Assembly: GCA_902727905.1 (NCBI GenBank)
Contig: CACVAR010000054.1
Span: 1 to 8,900, forward strand
Direction of reading: 5' to 3'
Length of the DNA: 8,900 bases
DNA from: an uncultured Sulfurovum sp.
Lineage (GTDB): Bacteria; Campylobacterota; Campylobacteria; Campylobacterales; Sulfurovaceae
Shown here piece after piece: positions 1 to 7,800 of the stretch. How positions within the stretch are numbered: position 1 is the first letter of the stretch; each line of letters begins with the position of its first letter. Below the pieces are notes generated by a model, which saw only the letters and a program-made list of their open reading frames with translations, searched no databases and was not told where the DNA came from. Made by a program: the position numbers and the translations under genes.

Positions 1-70
1 AAAGCTTTCTACCTAATGCTATAAGGAGAAAAATGTTGTTTTATCTCTAGTCATAAACTGTGATTGTTAC

Positions 71-97
71 AAGATTTGAAGTTAGTACTTCAATCTT
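71..97. repeat. Stable inverted repeat (stem-loop) in the leader
   Basis: Eleven base pairs form between 71-82 and 87-97, with a single bulged T at 75 and a TAGT tetraloop at 83-86. The inner arms are TGAAGT and ACTTCA, and the outer arms are AAGAT and ATCTT. No T-run follows directly; the nearest, TTTCTTTTT, is at 112-120. It is therefore not a textbook intrinsic terminator. It could be the end of an upstream transcript, a leader RNA structure or a binding site. Confidence 0.55.
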
Positions 98-99
98 AC

Positions 100-138
100 A
101 AGAGTAATATATTTCTTTTTAGAAGTAGATTTACTCTT
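100..138. repeat. Second inverted repeat in the leader
   Basis: AAGAGTAA at 100-107 is the exact reverse complement of TTACTCTT at 131-138. A smaller nested pair lies inside, TTCT 113-116 with AGAA 121-124. The 3' arm ends 12 bases before the Shine-Dalgarno of the first gene. A structure here could influence translation of the ATP-grasp gene, but in such AT-rich DNA an eight-base pair is only modest evidence. Confidence 0.35.
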
Positions 139-150
139 AATTTATTATAC

Positions 151-154
151 GAGG
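151..154 (+). promoter_or_regulatory. Ribosome binding site of the ATP-grasp gene
   Basis: GAGG lies eight bases before the ATG at 163. It decides the start, because the longer in-frame reading from TTG 64 would add 33 residues that precede the natural first beta strand (MKKRLLFSGAGG) and run across the hairpin region. Confidence 0.7.
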
Positions 155-162
155 ATAATATA

Positions 163-1095
163 ATGAAAAAAAGACTACTGTTTTCTGGTGCTGGGGGGTC
201 TATATTCCCTTATATGTTTAACGCATTAGAAGAAGACTATGAAGTCTATGCTATGGATTCAGATGAAAAAATTGCTCACTTGTATAAGAATGAAAAAATT
301 TTTACCGTTCCAAATATAAGTGATGATGCTTTTGAGACAATTATTAGTAATATTATTAAAGAGCATAAAATAGATGTTTATATCCCGGGGATAGATGAGG
401 AAATTTTAATTGCTATAGAAATTTCAAAAAAAATGGGGATTCAAATTCTTTCACCTAATGAAGCTTTTGTAAAACTTTGTTTAGACAAGTTTCAATTAAT
501 GAAAGTTTTAAACACCCATAGAATCTCTACAATTGAAACATATATGGCAGATGAATATAATGAAAATTTTGATTATCCTATTTTCCTAAAACCGAATATA
601 GGTAGAGGCAGTAGAGGAATTAAAAAAATAGATAATCTTAATGAGTATGAATCGTATTTCATACTAGAAGAGTATGAGAAAGAAGAGATACTTGTACAAC
701 CTTTCGTAGGTGGAGATGAATATACTGTTAGTGTGACAGTTAATAATCTAAATCAATTAATTTCTATTGTCCCCAAAATAGTCTTTACAAAACAGGGGAT
801 TACAAAATATGCACAAAGTATTAAGCATGAGAAAATTGAAGAAATTTGTAAAAAAATTGTTGACTTACTAAATCCACATGGTTCTTTTAATGTTCAATTG
901 AAATTACTGGATAATGAAGTTTATATATTTGAAATCAATCCTAGATTTTCAACAACATTGGTTCTTAGTGTTGCCAGTGGAATAAATGAGATAGACTTAG
1001 CTATACAAAACTTTGATAAAAAAGAAGTTGACTATATAGAAGACTTTAAAGAGGTAAAGCTTATTCGAAGATGGGAAAACGTTTTTTATGAGTAG
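163..1095 (+). CDS. ATP-grasp ligase (carbamoyl-phosphate-synthase-like fold)
   Basis: A 310-residue protein of the CarB-like ATP-grasp group (COG0458 type), which joins a carboxylate to an amine or other nucleophile through an acyl-phosphate. The N-terminal part (1-100) is the pre-ATP-grasp Rossmann-like domain, with SGAGG at 8-12. The ATP-binding part shows K143 followed by the glycine-rich loop GRGSRG (147-152), the hinge region QPFVGGDEYTV (179-189) with E186, and the metal-binding EINPR at 257-261. The ATG at 163 is preferred over an upstream TTG because of its Shine-Dalgarno and the natural fold start. It is the first gene of the run and its 3' end overlaps the next gene by eight bases. 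Such ligases recur in O-antigen and flagellin-glycan loci. The substrate cannot be read from the sequence. Linking an amino acid or other acid to an amino sugar freed by the PIG-L deacetylase downstream is my inference. A run of six G at 193-198 lies near the start. Confidence 0.88.
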   Translation: MKKRLLFSGAGGSIFPYMFNALEEDYEVYAMDSDEKIAHLYKNEKIFTVPNISDDAFETIISNIIKEHKIDVYIPGIDEEILIAIEISKKMGIQILSPNEAFVKLCLDKFQLMKVLNTHRISTIETYMADEYNENFDYPIFLKPNIGRGSRGIKKIDNLNEYESYFILEEYEKEEILVQPFVGGDEYTVSVTVNNLNQLISIVPKIVFTKQGITKYAQSIKHEKIEEICKKIVDLLNPHGSFNVQLKLLDNEVYIFEINPRFSTTLVLSVASGINEIDLAIQNFDKKEVDYIEDFKEVKLIRRWENVFYE

Positions 1096-1918
1096 AACTT
1101 TGGTTGTCGGAGGTAATGGATATATTGGTTCTCATCTTAAAAAGAGATTTCCAAACTTTGTTTATGTTGGACGCCAAGAATTTGACTTACTCAATAAAGA
1201 TGAGATTGTTAAATATTGTAAAAATATACAAATTAATATATGTATTGTTCTTTCAGCTACAATTTCTTATGAAGAAAATTTAAATTTTTTAGAAGAACCT
1301 TTTACTACAAATATAACAGGACTTAATAACTTACTAAGTACTTTAAAAGAAGAGCATAAAGATATCAAAATTATTTACTTTAGTTCTATGACTGTTTATG
1401 GAGATGAAAATTTCTTACCTGTTACTGAAGACGCTTATTTAGCACCATTGCATAGTTATGGTCTCTCCAAGGTATATGCTGAATCCTTAGTTAAATATTA
1501 TAATCTAAAATCAGTTATTATAAGAATTCCAGGTATTTATGGGGGTGATAGAAAGAGTGGATTGATCTATAATGTTATTAGCAAAATGATGCAAGATAAA
1601 GAAGTGTCTATTGAGACTCAAAATTTAGGTTATTGGGAAACATTACATATAGATGATATGCTTGATATGTTTTCAGATTTTTTAGATAAATATAGGTATA
1701 GTGAGAAATATGAGGTTTTTAATATTGCATATGGAGAGAAGACTGATATTGTGGAAACAGTTCATTTTATTGCTAAACAATTAGAGTCTAATTCTAAAGT
1801 AGATGTTACTAAAAAATATAAGGATCTTTATTTATCAAATGATAAAATTTTAAAATTTATTAACCCACCTATGACATATAAAGATAGACTTATTTTATAT
1901 ATAAATGAGATAAAATGA
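1088..1918 (+). CDS. NAD-dependent sugar epimerase/dehydratase (extended SDR)
   Basis: A 276-residue extended short-chain dehydrogenase/reductase, the family that epimerises, dehydrates or reduces nucleotide sugars. The NAD(P)-binding loop GGNGYIG is at 8-14. The active-site strand SSMTVYG is at 99-105, and the catalytic YxxxK pair is Y124/K128. IRIPGIYG (146-152) follows, as is usual for UDP/dTDP-sugar epimerases. A length below 300 is at the short end for the family and suggests a compact substrate-binding domain, closer to RmlD/WcaG-like members. It starts inside the end of the ATP-grasp gene (eight-base overlap) with only a weak upstream Shine-Dalgarno, so translational coupling is likely. 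It is not PseB: PseB is a larger inverting dehydratase and lacks this set of motifs. The exact reaction is unknown; a role in making or modifying a sugar for the Pse-type glycan is inferred from position. Confidence 0.88.
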   Translation: MSRTLVVGGNGYIGSHLKKRFPNFVYVGRQEFDLLNKDEIVKYCKNIQINICIVLSATISYEENLNFLEEPFTTNITGLNNLLSTLKEEHKDIKIIYFSSMTVYGDENFLPVTEDAYLAPLHSYGLSKVYAESLVKYYNLKSVIIRIPGIYGGDRKSGLIYNVISKMMQDKEVSIETQNLGYWETLHIDDMLDMFSDFLDKYRYSEKYEVFNIAYGEKTDIVETVHFIAKQLESNSKVDVTKKYKDLYLSNDKILKFINPPMTYKDRLILYINEIK

Positions 1919-2634
1919 CATTTATAATTGGTGATATACATGGTGAAATAACCAAACTAAAAAACTTAATAACGAATATATATAAAATAAATAATGATGC
2001 AAAACTTATTTTTTTAGGAGATTATGTAAATAAAGGTGAGGATTCTAAAGCAGTATTAGATTATTTAAGAACATTGGAAAATTCTATATTCTTAATAGGA
2101 AATCATGAATATTACTTTTTAGAATATATTAAAAATGGACAGTTTTCAGATAAATTAGAAAAATATGCAGGAAGTACAACATTTATTGATTTTGACATGA
2201 CTCTATCAACGATAAAAAAGAAGTTTTATTTACCTTATAAAGATTTTTTTGATAATTTAAAACCTTATTATATTACGGATAAATATTTTGTATCTCATGC
2301 TGGAATTAATCCCCCTTATGCAAAAGATGACTTAGATACTATTCCTCTTAAACAATTTTTATTTAACCGATATGACTTTTTCAATTATAAAGATAAAATT
2401 CATGGAAGAGTCGCTATCTTTGGGCATACGGGTTTTAATTATCCTTATTATGATGGAGTTAAAATAGGTATAGATACAGCAGCTGTTTATTCAATAGATA
2501 GTCCATTAACCTCTTATTGTTTAGAGGAAGAATATTTTCTTGATGATCAAAATAAAAAACTTTTTTTAAAAGATTTAAAACTAGATAGAACACCTTGGAT
2601 TAATAGACGAGAACCTTATAGAATGGAGAAATAA
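1915..2634 (+). CDS. Calcineurin-like metallophosphoesterase (PPP/ApaH type)
   Basis: A 239-residue phosphoesterase with the ordered metal-site motifs of the PPP family: GDIHG (6-10), GDYVNKG (35-41), GNHE (62-65), SHAG (127-130) and GHTG (170-173). These give the expected ligands D7, H9, D36, N63, H128 and H171, with H64 as the catalytic histidine. The second motif is normally GDxVDRG; here the second Asp is Asn39 and the phosphate-contacting Arg is Lys40. This points to a bacterial subgroup rather than true Ser/Thr phosphatase activity. GIDTAA (185-190) is the usual C-terminal signature of this class. Its ATG overlaps the stop of the SDR gene (ATGA). Its target could be a nucleotide sugar, a sugar phosphate or a phosphorylated by-product of the neighbouring enzymes. 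None can be chosen from sequence. Confidence 0.88.
   Translation: MTFIIGDIHGEITKLKNLITNIYKINNDAKLIFLGDYVNKGEDSKAVLDYLRTLENSIFLIGNHEYYFLEYIKNGQFSDKLEKYAGSTTFIDFDMTLSTIKKKFYLPYKDFFDNLKPYYITDKYFVSHAGINPPYAKDDLDTIPLKQFLFNRYDFFNYKDKIHGRVAIFGHTGFNYPYYDGVKIGIDTAAVYSIDSPLTSYCLEEEYFLDDQNKKLFLKDLKLDRTPWINRREPYRMEK
2625..2628 (+). promoter_or_regulatory. Ribosome binding site of the PIG-L gene
   Basis: GGAG lies inside the last codons of the phosphoesterase gene, five bases before the ATG at 2634. It supports that start and suggests independent as well as coupled initiation. Confidence 0.6.
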
Positions 2635-3314
2635 TGAAGAAAAAAATTTTAATAGTAGCAGCTCATCCAGACGATGAAGTATTAGGATGTTTTGGAACAG
2701 TCGCTAGGCTTATTAAAGAGGGATATGAAGCGTATACCCTTATTTTAGGTGAGGGAAAGACGAGTCGAGATGAAGAGAGAGTTGTAGAAAGTAGACAAGA
2801 TGATATTGAACTTTTAAATAGTGAAATATTAAAAGCAAATAATGTGATTGGTATTAAGAAAGTGTTTGTAGAAAGTTTTGCCGACAATAGATTTGACAGT
2901 GTTGATTTACTTGATATAATTAAAGTAATATCAAAAGTAAAAGAAGAAGTAAATCCAGATATAATATTTACACACTATGAACATGATTTAAATATTGACC
3001 ATCAAATAACTTATAAAGCTGTAATAACAGCAACAAGACCAATGGAAGATGAATGTGTTAAAGAGATATATAGTTTTGAAATACTCTCTTCTACAGAATG
3101 GAACTATCCTCTTTCTTTTTCTGCTGATACCTATTTTGATATATCTGACACGATTGATTTAAAAGTAGAAGCAATGAAAATTTATGATTCTGAATTATGT
3201 GAATATCCACACCCTAGAAGTTTAGAAGGTATAAAGCTAAATGCTAAATATCAAGGAATGAGAGTTGGAAAAAAGTATGTTGAGGCATTTAAAACTATTA
3301 GGGCTATCAAGTGA
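2634..3314 (+). CDS. PIG-L/LmbE family N-deacetylase
   Basis: A 226-residue zinc-dependent deacetylase of the LmbE/PIG-L family, whose members remove N-acetyl groups from GlcNAc-type sugars. The hallmark AHPDDE is at 10-15, with H11, D13 (general base) and D14 (zinc ligand). The second block, HYEHDLNIDH, is at 114-123 and carries the third zinc ligand, H123. A late PHPRS block at 192-196 is typical of sugar-locus members. Length is normal for the family and no signal peptide is visible, so it is cytoplasmic. Its start shares one base with the previous stop (TAATG). It sits directly before pseH, the acetyltransferase gene. In this context it may deacetylate a Pse precursor, Pse itself or a separate amino sugar, exposing an amine for the ATP-grasp ligase. 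The family is certain; the substrate is inference. Confidence 0.9.
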   Translation: MKKKILIVAAHPDDEVLGCFGTVARLIKEGYEAYTLILGEGKTSRDEERVVESRQDDIELLNSEILKANNVIGIKKVFVESFADNRFDSVDLLDIIKVISKVKEEVNPDIIFTHYEHDLNIDHQITYKAVITATRPMEDECVKEIYSFEILSSTEWNYPLSFSADTYFDISDTIDLKVEAMKIYDSELCEYPHPRSLEGIKLNAKYQGMRVGKKYVEAFKTIRAIK

Positions 3315-3802
3315 CTATAGATAGTTTTGAATTGATTGATTTCTACAAGCTTACAGAAGAAGATAAGAACTTGATTTTAGATTGGAGGAATCATAAGGAT
3401 ATAAGACAATGGATGCATACATCAGAAATACTTAGCAGAGAAAACCATTTAAATTTTATTGAATCTTTAAAGAAATCAAAAGACAAAAGATACTTCTTAG
3501 TTTTAGATAATCAAAAGAAGATTGGTGTAATATACTTTACAAGTATCTCAAAAACAACAAATAGCTCTGAGTTTGGTTTATATGCAAACCCAAAAATTCA
3601 AGGTTTGGGAGCTAAGCTGATGAATATAATTTGCAAGTATGCTTTCGAGGAGTTAAAGAATACCTCACTAATAGCAGAAGTGTTCTCTAGTAATGTAAGG
3701 GCTATTTCGTTATACTCAAAATATAAATTTAAAGAGTTTAAGAGAGAAAAAACAAACCATCAAGAGGTAATATATATGGAGTTAAGAAATGAAATTAGAT
3801 AA
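3311..3802 (+). CDS. pseH: UDP-4-amino-4,6-dideoxy-N-acetyl-beta-L-altrosamine N-acetyltransferase PseH
   Basis: A 163-residue GNAT-family acetyltransferase. PseH transfers acetyl from acetyl-CoA to the 4-amino group of the UDP-altrosamine sugar, the third step of CMP-pseudaminic acid synthesis in the cytoplasm. It resembles Campylobacter PseH along its whole length: DWRNHKDIRQWM (24-35), ENHLNFI (44-50), RYFLV (60-64), IGVIYF (71-76), EFGLYANP (87-94) and the acetyl-CoA loop near QGLGAKLMN (97-105). The C-terminal NVRAISLYSKYKF (128-140) is the usual GNAT motif. The start is a GTG overlapping the previous stop (GTGA), with no strong Shine-Dalgarno, so it probably depends on coupling. The end overlaps pseI by 14 bases, which fits the biochemical link between the two. 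A related acetyltransferase of another 4-amino sugar is possible but less likely with pseI adjacent. Confidence 0.9.
   Translation: MTIDSFELIDFYKLTEEDKNLILDWRNHKDIRQWMHTSEILSRENHLNFIESLKKSKDKRYFLVLDNQKKIGVIYFTSISKTTNSSEFGLYANPKIQGLGAKLMNIICKYAFEELKNTSLIAEVFSSNVRAISLYSKYKFKEFKREKTNHQEVIYMELRNEIR
3778..3781 (+). promoter_or_regulatory. Ribosome binding site of pseI
   Basis: GGAG within the end of pseH lies seven bases before the ATG at 3789. It fixes the pseI start inside the pseH coding region. Confidence 0.6.
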
Positions 3803-4808
3803 TTTTGATTTAAATAAAGATGGGACATATATCATCGCAGAGCTTAGTGCAAATCATGGAGGTAACCTACAGATAGCACTTGACACGATTAAAGCAGCAA
3901 AAGAGATAGGGGCAAATGCAATTAAGATACAGACCTTTACTGCTGATGAACATACATTAGATTCTGACAAAGATGATTTTATTGTTAAAGGAGGGACTTT
4001 ATGGGATGGTCGAAAAATATATGATTTATATGATGAAGCACATCTTCCTTGGGAATGGCATAAACAGATATTTGATTATGCAAAAGAGATAGGTATTACA
4101 TGTTTCTCTGCGCCTGTTTCTAAAAAGTCTGTTGATTTTTTAGAAACTTTTAATGTCCCCATATATAAGATAGCCTCATTTGAGATAACTGATTATGAAC
4201 TTATACGCTATATGGCAAGTAAAGGTAAACCAGTTATTCTATCAACCGGGATAGCTAGTATCGATGAAATTCAGGATGCTGTAGATATTTGTAGAAGTGA
4301 AGGAAACAATAATATTATTGTATTGAAATGTACAAGTGCCTATCCTGCTCCTTTAGATGAAGCAAATTTAAAAACCATTAAAAATATTGCTGAAACATTT
4401 GGTGTTGTCTCTGGATTTTCAGATCATACTCTTGGTATTACAGCACCGATTGTTGCTGTTTCTTTGGGTGCAAAAGTAATAGAAAAACATTTTATTTTAG
4501 ATAAATCTATTGGTGGACCTGATGCAGGTTTCTCTCTTGATAAAAGAGAGTTTTCAGAAATGATAAAAGTAGTAAGAGATACAGAGGAACTTCTTGGGAG
4601 GATTGATTATAGTATGAGTGAGAAAAAGAAACATAGTAGACGGTTTTCAAGAAGTCTATATGTGGCAAAAGATATTCAAAAAGGTGATGTTTTTACAGAA
4701 GAAAATATTAGAAGTGTAAGACCTGGTTATGGAATGCATCCTAAATATTTGAAGGATATCTTAGGTAAAAGGGCCGAGAAAAATTATATGTTCGGAGATA
4801 GATTTTAA
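3789..4808 (+). CDS. pseI: Pseudaminic acid synthase PseI
   Basis: A 339-residue NeuB-family synthase that condenses 2,4-diacetamido-2,4,6-trideoxy-L-altrose with phosphoenolpyruvate to give pseudaminic acid. The N-terminal TIM-barrel domain shows AELSANHGG (17-25), IKIQTFTAD (45-53), KIASFE (127-132), LSTGIAS (151-157), KCTSAYP (180-186) and the metal-binding histidines H213 (SDHT) and H234 (EKHF). The C-terminal SAF (antifreeze-like) domain spans about 283-339, with RRFSRSLY at its start and RSVRPGYGMHP at 308-318. The stretch IEKHF-ILDKSIGGPDAGFSLD and the block DDFIVKGGTLWD (62-73) match PseI better than sialic (NeuB) or legionaminic (LegI) synthases. Length is close to Campylobacter PseI. 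It overlaps pseH by 14 bases and is followed after two bases by the large glycosyltransferase gene, which would be a logical user of the CMP-activated product. Confidence 0.94.
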   Translation: MKLDNFDLNKDGTYIIAELSANHGGNLQIALDTIKAAKEIGANAIKIQTFTADEHTLDSDKDDFIVKGGTLWDGRKIYDLYDEAHLPWEWHKQIFDYAKEIGITCFSAPVSKKSVDFLETFNVPIYKIASFEITDYELIRYMASKGKPVILSTGIASIDEIQDAVDICRSEGNNNIIVLKCTSAYPAPLDEANLKTIKNIAETFGVVSGFSDHTLGITAPIVAVSLGAKVIEKHFILDKSIGGPDAGFSLDKREFSEMIKVVRDTEELLGRIDYSMSEKKKHSRRFSRSLYVAKDIQKGDVFTEENIRSVRPGYGMHPKYLKDILGKRAEKNYMFGDRF

Positions 4809-4810
4809 AA

Positions 4811-7800
4811 ATGATGAAAATCAACAAACTATTTAAAAATTTAAAGGCTTTTATATTTAACGTCGAGAGATTGTTGTCTATACCAGAAAGAAAAAAACTT
4901 TATATTCACTTTAGAAATAGAATAAACAACTTTTATAGTAAAAAAATACCTAATTCAGAGAATTATCCATATCAGATTCATGATCCATATTTAGTTTTTG
5001 AAGAAGGGAAAGACTATGAAGAATTATTTTTTGTAGGAGAGAATTGGCTTGAAAACAACTCTTCTAAACCTATAGCACTAATGATTGGATTTAATAATTG
5101 GAAATATGGTTTTATTACTGATTATTTAAAGGAGTATAGGACTGTTTATACTCCTCGGAAACTTTCATTGTCTACATCACTATCATTATTTAAATTATAT
5201 CCAAAACCTAATGTAATTATTGTTTGGGGGTATACAGAAAATCATTTTGTTCGTAGGTATTCTATTAAAAAAGATATTCCTTTATATAGAATGGAAGATG
5301 GATTTATACGATCTGCTCTTTTAGGTGCAAGTCATGCTACACCATATTCTTTAATACTTGATAAAAAAGGTTTATATTATAATCCAGAGATGGAATCAGA
5401 TCTTGAAATGATATTAAATAATTTTGATTTCCAAGAAGATAAGCAATTACTTATTGAAGCTGAAAAATGCTTGAAATTAATTATTGATATGAAGGTTTCT
5501 AAATATAATACACCATCAACGAAAGAAATAAACAAACTTGGGATTAAAATAAAAAAGAGAATTGCTATACTTGGGCAAGTTGATAATGATGCAGCCATTA
5601 GATATGGAAACATTGACAATTGGTCTACCGAAGAACTCATTCAACTTGCTAGATATGAAAATCCTGAAGCAGATATAATATATAGACCTCACCCTGAAGT
5701 ATACAAAGGGTATCAAGAAAGTAAATTAAAATTAAAAAGAATTAAGTATTTTGCAAAGATATCTCTTCCTGAGGAGCCTTTACTCGAGTTCTTAGAAACT
5801 ATTGATCATGTATATGTTATTAATTCACTATCTGGATTAGAAGCTTTGTTACGAGGAATCAAAGTTACAACAGTAGGTGCTGCTTTTTATGCTGGATGGG
5901 GATTAACTGATGATAGATATAAGTTTGAGAGGAGAGATAGAGAATTATCTCTTTTAGAATTATTTGCTGGTATTTATTTAAAGTATCCTAAATATTTAGC
6001 TAATTTAGAGAATAGTAGTATGGGTTTATTAACAACATGTCATAAAATTAAAGCAGACGCTTATATTGCAAGTTTTGATATAAATAAAAAATTATTTTTC
6101 AATAAAGAGTTTGAACCCTTACTTGAAAATGACTATTGGGGATATTTCCTTTTGAATAATAAGGATGACTTGTCTTTAAAAGATGAGAAAAATATGCTCT
6201 CCTCTACAAATTTTAAAAAATATTTTGAAGGTAATAATTCTAATTTATTTCAATTAACACTTCTCTATTTTGTTGCAGGAGCATTACAGCATGATGAATC
6301 AAGAGACTTGTTTATACAAAAAGTAAGAATTTATATTCATACTATGGTACTGAATGAATTTTTATTTGATTTAGAAGAATATTATCCAGGTGATTATTTA
6401 ATTAAACATTCTTCTTGGCTTCTTAAAGAAAATAATGAGTTTGAGATTGCTAATAATATGATGTCTCAATATTTAAAAATAACTTCTAAAGAGAATATGA
6501 GTAATGAAGAGCTTCATATATGTCAAAAAAAGGAGTTTGAACTTAATGATATAAATCAGAGAGAATTGATTATTTGTAAAGGAAATGATACCCAAGAAGA
6601 TAAATCTTTCTCACTTAATAATGATGATATAAAAAATTTATTTGAGGCATTAGAAAATTATAAGATAACGCTTGAGTATGATAATTTTATAAATATTGCA
6701 AAAAAACTACTTATTACAAATAATGCGAGTACTCTATTATTTACTAGACTGTGTGAAATGGCAACTTTAAAAATGGATACTAATAGTGCTATTAAAATAG
6801 CTAAACTTATACAAAAATTGGATATATACGCACATAATAGAGCTTCTGTTCATATGGAACTTGAAAATTTTGACTTTAATCTCTCCTCTAAATCTTTTGA
6901 ATATATTACAGATTTATTTACTCTTCAATTAACTTTAAATCCAGATAGACTTAATCGAAGCTGGGCAATACTTAAGAAGTATTTTGCTCAAGAGAACTAC
7001 TATCAATTTTTCTCATCTATAGCTCGTTTGTATGTAAAAAATGATATACATCAAGCTGTACTATATCTTGAGTTAAATAAACCATTGAAGTCTATAGGTA
7101 TTTTGAAAAATCTAATTGATGATGGAGAAAAGTCTGATAAACTTAGTGTTGAGTATGCTAAAACTTTATTTACTATTGGTAAACATGATGAAGCTAAAAA
7201 GGTTATTACAGAAGCTATAAGCATTGAAGCTACTCATGCTAATTATACGGAATATCTTCGCCAACTAAAGGCAAAAGGAAAATTTATAGAAGCTTTTAGA
7301 GTTTCAAAAGAGGGCTTGTCTAAAAAGATTAAACTAACAGATGAAGGGCATTTGATGCCAATTTATTTTGGTCTAGGTAAAATAGAAGAAGGTTTTAAAT
7401 GTTTTCATGATACAGCTCTTAAAGAGAAGCTTATCCATGCTTTTGGAAAAGATAAATATAAATCTACACACTCAATATCTGATATAAAAAATACCCTATT
7501 AATCTTTAGTTCTGGTCCTGCTGAAGAAATGCGATTTGCATCAATATATAATGAATTGTCAAAGGCTATAGGATTTAATAATTTTAAATTAACTTGTGAC
7601 TATAGATTAAAAAATATTTTATCTAGATCTTTTCCTCAAATTACATTTGTAGCTGTTAAACGAACTAGGTTTTTTACGCCTGAGTCTCCACTATCAAACT
7701 ATAATAGATTACCATCCTTTGAGTTATGTAATACTTTGGATAACAGTACTATTAAACATGTTAAATCAGCTTCTCAGATTAAATTAGTTACTGAACTTTT

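Larger units (their letters stand above)
1..162. other. Leader region upstream of the operon
   Basis: No supported gene lies here. Frame 3 is open from the window edge to a TAG at 48-50, so the tail of an upstream gene could end there. The same frame contains a strong Shine-Dalgarno (AAGGAG, 23-28) followed by ATG at 33 and a five-residue peptide, MLFYL. Frame 1 closes at TAA 22-24. The rest of the leader holds two inverted repeats (71-97 and 100-138) and a direct repeat TTACAAGA (67-74 and 96-103). I could not pick out a convincing promoter: TAATAT at 105-110 is a possible -10 box, but the whole region is AT-rich and there is no matching -35. Confidence 0.5.

Noticed and set aside
105..110. 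TAATAT as the -10 box of the operon promoter
   Set aside because: Similar hexamers occur throughout this AT-rich DNA and no supporting upstream element was seen, so it is not listed as a promoter.
71..120. Intrinsic terminator formed by the 71-97 hairpin
   Set aside because: The stem is AT-rich and the T-rich stretch begins about 15 bases after it, so it does not meet the usual pattern.
64..162. Upstream TTG start extending the ATP-grasp protein by 33 residues
   Set aside because: The extension runs through the hairpins and has no Shine-Dalgarno at the TTG. The ATG at 163 has GAGG at good spacing and begins the expected first beta strand.
2663..2887. Minus-strand open frame of 74 codons inside the PIG-L gene
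   Set aside because: It is antisense to well-conserved PIG-L motifs, has low-complexity serine-rich composition and no recognisable domain.
3789..4808. Sialic acid (NeuB) or legionaminic acid (LegI) synthase instead of PseI
   Set aside because: The family is shared, but the DDFIVKGG-LWD block, the SIGGPDAGFSLD stretch and the adjoining pseH favour pseudaminic acid synthase.
5377..5716. Two overlapping minus-strand open frames inside the KpsC-like module
   Set aside because: They are antisense to conserved KpsC-like coding sequence, overlap each other, and show no family features.
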